Assembly (NCBI GenBank): GCA_026770615.1 | Contig: MU631699.1 | Coordinates: forward strand, 115,671 to 130,858 | DNA: 15,188 bases | DNA from: Pavlovales sp. CCMP2436 | Taxonomy: Eukaryota; Haptophyta; Pavlovophyceae; Pavlovales | Direction of reading: 5' to 3' | Made by a program: the position numbers and the translations under genes | Part shown: positions 12,863-15,188 of the stretch, piece by piece | Position numbering within the stretch: the stretch's first letter is position 1 | Layout: each line of letters opens with the position of its first letter | Notes under the pieces: model-generated | Seen by the model: the letters and a program-made list of their open reading frames with translations, nothing else | Database searches by the model: none | Told to the model about the DNA's origin: nothing

Positions 12863-14125
12863 ATGGAAGCCATTCCCAGTTATTACCAGTACGAACCGCG
12901 TCCGCTCGCGCCTCCCGTTGAAATACTGCGTCATTATTTAACTTCATCATCGGGGAGTGGTCCAATTGCCGGCGGCGGTAAACTCACCTTTGACATCCAA
13001 GCGGGGCTCCCGGGCCTGCATCTTGATGGATCTCAGACGGTTCTATCCTATACCATCGTAAACGGAAACGAGTCAGCTATAGTACTCGATGGAGGTGCAA
13101 TTTCAATGATTTCATCGGTTGACGTCTTCTTCGGTAGTCAGCATCTCAGCTCGATCTCAGAATTCGGTTCGTTGTTTTCGATTATCCAGGATTTCACAAC
13201 GGATCTTGATAGCCTTCGCTCGAGCGGTACCATGCGGGGTATCGCTGATTATAATTGTACCGACAACTCCGCAGCTGAGATTGTGAAAAGTTACTATTCT
13301 CGAGCGGGTGCCACCATTGCCGCAGGGGAGTCGTTGACTATTGCGCTACCCCTGATGAACCTGCTCGGGACACTGGCAATGAAAGCAATTCCGTTATCCG
13401 CGTTGAAAGAATCCATTCGCTTGGAAATCAAATTCAATCCGAGTGTTGACTGGGGGACTTATGATAATGCCTTGGCTTCGAATTCTGGGGTGACGGTAAC
13501 GAACGCTAAGCTGCATCTTACAGAGGTGAGGCTTGACGCCGCTGTTGAAACGGCTATGTACCAGGCACTCGGCGGCGTTATCACTGTACCCTGCTTCGAT
13601 TTCTCCCACTTTCGTAGCACCGTCAGCGCAAATGCGGGTTTTATTTCGATGCAGATCCCTGTACGTGTGAGCTCTGCCTGCAATATCTTCGTTTCATTTA
13701 AAGAAAGTGCAGACGCAACCCCACATCTTACCAAAACAGTCACAAAGCGAACTCGCGCGGGCTGCAAGAATTACAGGTTCAGACTGGGGGCAATGGTAGT
13801 CCCTCAGTCAGCAATCGACACCACAGGCAGCGCGGCCGAGGCTCGCTTCGAGCTATCGAAGGCACTGGGCTCGGGAATTTCGGACGCCTCAGCTCGCTCG
13901 TGTGTCAGTTCTTTGGAATACGTGAACGACGGATTTTGCATCGGTCTTGCCCTTCAGGCTTTCCCGCAGAGCGACTCGCTATCGGACGGCATTAGTACCC
14001 AGCTCATGCACGTAGTCTTCGAAGCCCAAATTGATGCGGCTAATCCTGCCCTGATGGTCGATGTCTGGGTGCAGCATGAGAAAATACTGGTGGCACAGCA
14101 AGGTCTTCTGTCCTATCAGTCTTAA
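12863..14125 (+). CDS. Major capsid protein (double jelly roll)
   Basis: A 420-aa protein identified as the double-jelly-roll major capsid protein by its pattern and place. It has an aromatic, Pro-rich N-terminus (MEAIPSYYQYEPRPLAPPVE), strand-rich segments such as KLTFDIQAGLPGLHLDGSQ, and a helix-containing loop typical of these capsids (SVDVFFGSQHLSSISEFGSL, then FSIIQDFTTDLDSL). A second barrel follows from about residue 240 (GVITVPCFDFSHFRSTV) and the end is VDVWVQHEKILVAQQGLLSY. At 420 residues it is compact compared with Polinton and virophage proteins of about 600. The start is the ATG at 12863; reading back to a TTG at 12836 would run into the promoter box. It is the last gene of the capsid block and is followed by about 1 kb of repeats. 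No proteolytic maturation site can be judged. Confidence 0.82.
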   Translation: MEAIPSYYQYEPRPLAPPVEILRHYLTSSSGSGPIAGGGKLTFDIQAGLPGLHLDGSQTVLSYTIVNGNESAIVLDGGAISMISSVDVFFGSQHLSSISEFGSLFSIIQDFTTDLDSLRSSGTMRGIADYNCTDNSAAEIVKSYYSRAGATIAAGESLTIALPLMNLLGTLAMKAIPLSALKESIRLEIKFNPSVDWGTYDNALASNSGVTVTNAKLHLTEVRLDAAVETAMYQALGGVITVPCFDFSHFRSTVSANAGFISMQIPVRVSSACNIFVSFKESADATPHLTKTVTKRTRAGCKNYRFRLGAMVVPQSAIDTTGSAAEARFELSKALGSGISDASARSCVSSLEYVNDGFCIGLALQAFPQSDSLSDGISTQLMHVVFEAQIDAANPALMVDVWVQHEKILVAQQGLLSYQS

Positions 14126-14130
14126 AAGCA

Positions 14131-14173
14131 ACTAAAAAAGACACTAAAAAGCCACTAAAAAGCCACTAAAAAT
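14131..14173. repeat. 11-bp A-rich tandem repeat after the major capsid gene
   Basis: About four imperfect units of ACTAAAAAGCC follow the capsid stop codon directly. They may serve in 3' end formation, but no hairpin or AATAAA is present. Confidence 0.65.
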
Positions 14174-14185
14174 CAAAAAATACTC

Positions 14186-14235
14186 ACCAAGACCTACCAA
14201 GACCTACCAAGACCTACCAAGACCCCCACCAAGAC
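14186..14235. repeat. 10-bp CCAAGACCTA tandem repeat
   Basis: Four head-to-tail copies of CCAAGACCTA and a fifth degenerate one form a simple tandem array in non-coding DNA. Confidence 0.8.
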
Positions 14236-14322
14236 CCGTCCTGCCACGCCTCCCCAGGCCTCCGGTTGCTCTAGTTTTGCCCGAGTTTTGCCCCAGAAGG
14301 CCTATATTGAGCAACCCCCCGC

Positions 14323-14390
14323 TGTGCTATACTCGGTAGCCCTAACGGTTAAGTGTGCTATTCAGGTAGCCCTAACGGTTATTTATGTGC
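14323..14390. repeat. 30-bp direct repeat containing GGTAGCCCTAACGGTTA
   Basis: GGTAGCCCTAACGGTTA occurs at 14335-14351 and 14365-14381, exactly 30 bases apart, each preceded by GTGCTAT; a third partial GTGCTA follows. It contains the telomere-like word CCCTAA only once per unit. Confidence 0.75.
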
Positions 14391-14484
14391 TAGGTACATG
14401 ACCTTTTTGAGGCCTATATACTTTTCGGCTATTTACGAAATCTTAGTTATTTTTTCAGCCAGTCTCACAAGTACATAATCTAAA

Positions 14485-14521
14485 AGTCATGACTATACCT
14501 AGGATTTCTACAGTTCAACTG
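14485..14521. repeat. Cluster of short palindromes
   Basis: AGTCATGACT (14485-14494), CCTAGG (14498-14503) and CAGTTCAACTG (14511-14521) lie within 37 bases, just left of the long inverted repeat. CTATTTACGA occurs on both sides of the cluster (near 14433 and 14523). Confidence 0.5.
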
Positions 14522-14547
14522 TCTATTTACGACTACTTAATAATCGC

Positions 14548-14640
14548 CGCTCAAATATGATTTCCCGCACGAGTTTACCGAGTGTAAGGGTCTTCAAATA
14601 TGATTTTTGCACGGTAATCCTGCTCGCTCAAATATGACTC
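14548..14640 (+). repeat. Left arm of a 93-bp inverted repeat with three TCAAATATGA boxes
   Basis: This arm pairs with 14812-14904 without gaps: 81 of 93 positions match by my count. TCAAATATGA lies at 14551, 14594 and 14628. Base changes between the arms fall between the boxes, as expected if the boxes are protein-binding sites under selection. Confidence 0.9.
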
Positions 14641-14811
14641 CTTTTGGCCTTTTTTGGCCTTTTTTTGGATGCGTGGGGGTTTATATAAACTACTAAAATA
14701 CTTCTAGAGAAAAGAATGTTACACAGGAAAATAAAAAACACGAATATGATTCTCTATGGGCCCGCCGTCTTATCCCTCTGCTTCGCGCACGCATTCGATG
14801 AAGCCTGAAAA
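14641..14811. other. 171-bp spacer of the inverted repeat, with a TATA palindrome
   Basis: The spacer contains GTTTATATAAAC (14679-14690), a perfect 12-bp palindrome with a TATA box, T-rich TTTTGGCC repeats before it, and AAATAAAAAA (14729-14738), close to the viral promoter box. Only a 20-codon ORF (ATG at 14746) lies inside. It could be an origin core, a promoter for a non-coding RNA, or the inner part of a small mobile element. Confidence 0.5.
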
Positions 14812-14904
14812 GAGTCATATTTGATCGGGCGGGATTCTCGTGCAAAAATCATATTTGAAGACCCTTACACTCGGCATTATCGTCCGAAAAATCATATTTG
14901 AGCG
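14812..14904 (-). repeat. Right arm of the 93-bp inverted repeat
   Basis: Reverse complement of 14548-14640 with twelve mismatches and no gaps. Its TCATATTTGA boxes at 14815, 14849 and 14892 mirror the left arm exactly (spacings 34 and 43). Confidence 0.9.
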
Positions 14905-14940
14905 ATTACGTCGAGCGCCCTCATGGTTCACGCATACCAC

Positions 14941-14970
14941 CCCGAACCCGAACCACCCGAACCCGAACCA
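14941..14970. repeat. 15-bp CCCGAACCCGAACCA duplication
   Basis: Two perfect tandem copies, followed by a partial CCCCGA. Non-coding; the minus-strand ORF over it (Gly/Phe/Trp-rich) is a product of the repeat. Confidence 0.8.
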
Positions 14971-15033
14971 CCCCGACATAGGTCTTCGTCGAACCCTTCC
15001 GTCGTCGTGCATGTCACCCCGTACCCCAACCTT

Positions 15034-15105
15034 GTTGTCGTCGCCCGTCGTCGCCCGTCGTCGCGCCGTCGTCGCGCCGTCGCCGTCGCGCCGTCGCGCC
15101 GTCGC
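15034..15105. repeat. GTCGTCGC / GCGCCGTC GC-rich array
   Basis: Imperfect short repeats of CGTCGTCGCC and CGTCGCGC give a strongly GC-rich block between the inverted repeat and the 26-bp array. No gene is visible. Confidence 0.75.
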
Positions 15106-15188
15106 GCCTCACCCAGCCATTCCCGATTTTTGCCTCACCCAGCCATTCCCGATTTTTGCCTCACCCAGCCATTCCCGATTTTTGCCTC
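15106..15188. repeat. 26-bp tandem array running off the window end
   Basis: Three perfect tandem copies of a 26-bp unit (starting GCCTCACCCAGCC and ending GATTTTT) at 15106, 15132 and 15158, plus the first five bases of a fourth. The array continues beyond the window. It could be a terminal repeat of a linear virus genome or a host minisatellite next to an integrated copy. Confidence 0.9.

Noticed and set aside
14335..14381. Telomere repeat (CCCTAA)
   Set aside because: CCCTAA occurs only once per 30-bp unit and is not in tandem; it is part of an unrelated direct repeat.
14746..14808. 20-codon ORF inside the inverted repeat spacer
   Set aside because: Too short, and only 7 nt behind the promoter-like AAATAAAAAA, not the usual 24-29.
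14815..15012. Minus-strand 65-aa ORF with Gly-Phe-Trp repeats
   Set aside because: Overlaps the inverted repeat and the 15-bp duplication; the composition is a repeat product.
1..15188. Terminal inverted repeats of a complete linear element
   Set aside because: The reverse complement of the last 80 bases does not match the first 150; the ends are either outside the window or not inverted.

Overview
The window looks like most or all of the gene set of a small eukaryotic double-stranded DNA virus, or an integrated copy of one, from the Polinton-like virus / adintovirus / virophage assemblage (Preplasmiviricota). The basis is a vertical double-jelly-roll capsid module: an A32/FtsK-type packaging ATPase, a penton-like minor capsid protein, and a compact major capsid protein next to a small basic amphipathic virion protein. 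These sit beside one very large replication protein. The ORFs are uninterrupted by introns, use TAA, TAG and TGA as stops, and show no Shine-Dalgarno pattern. The host cannot be named; a protist is the likeliest guess (inference). No integrase, capsid protease, tRNA, CRISPR array or insertion sequence was seen.

Layout. Positions 1-152 are a leader with AGATC repeats and a promoter box. Positions 153-4877 (+) encode a 1574-aa replicase: a divergent family-B-like polymerase palm, an SF1 helicase, a PD-(D/E)XK-like nuclease and a repeat-coded low-complexity tail. Positions 4878-5507 hold one doubtful small ORF and a 12-bp tandem repeat. A minus-strand block runs from 11504 down to 5508. In order of transcription it holds a Pro/Thr-rich coiled-coil protein, the packaging ATPase, a Pro/Ala-rich protein of unknown function, a fibre-like surface protein split by an in-frame TAA, and a class-3 lipase-like protein. 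A plus-strand capsid block runs from 11609 to 14125: penton-like protein, small basic protein, major capsid protein. Positions 14126-15188 are non-coding and full of repeats, including a 93-bp inverted repeat with six copies of TCAAATATGA and a 26-bp tandem array that runs off the window end.

Two observations stand out. First, the box (A/T)AATAAAAAT lies 24-29 nt upstream of the start codon of six genes on both strands (a weaker version at a seventh), including back-to-back copies in the divergent spacer 11505-11608. It is very probably the virus's own core promoter, and it helps choose start codons. Second, the fibre frame stays open on both sides of a single TAA at 8413-8415. The domain interrupted by that stop is duplicated, intact, further into the same protein, so the stop has cut a once continuous gene or is a sequencing error, a recoding site or a switch.

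Working model (inference): the replicase copies the genome, perhaps with the right-hand repeat region as origin or terminus. The ATPase packages DNA into a double-jelly-roll capsid with penton-like vertices. The fibre attaches to host glycans, and the lipase and small amphipathic protein help cross membranes.
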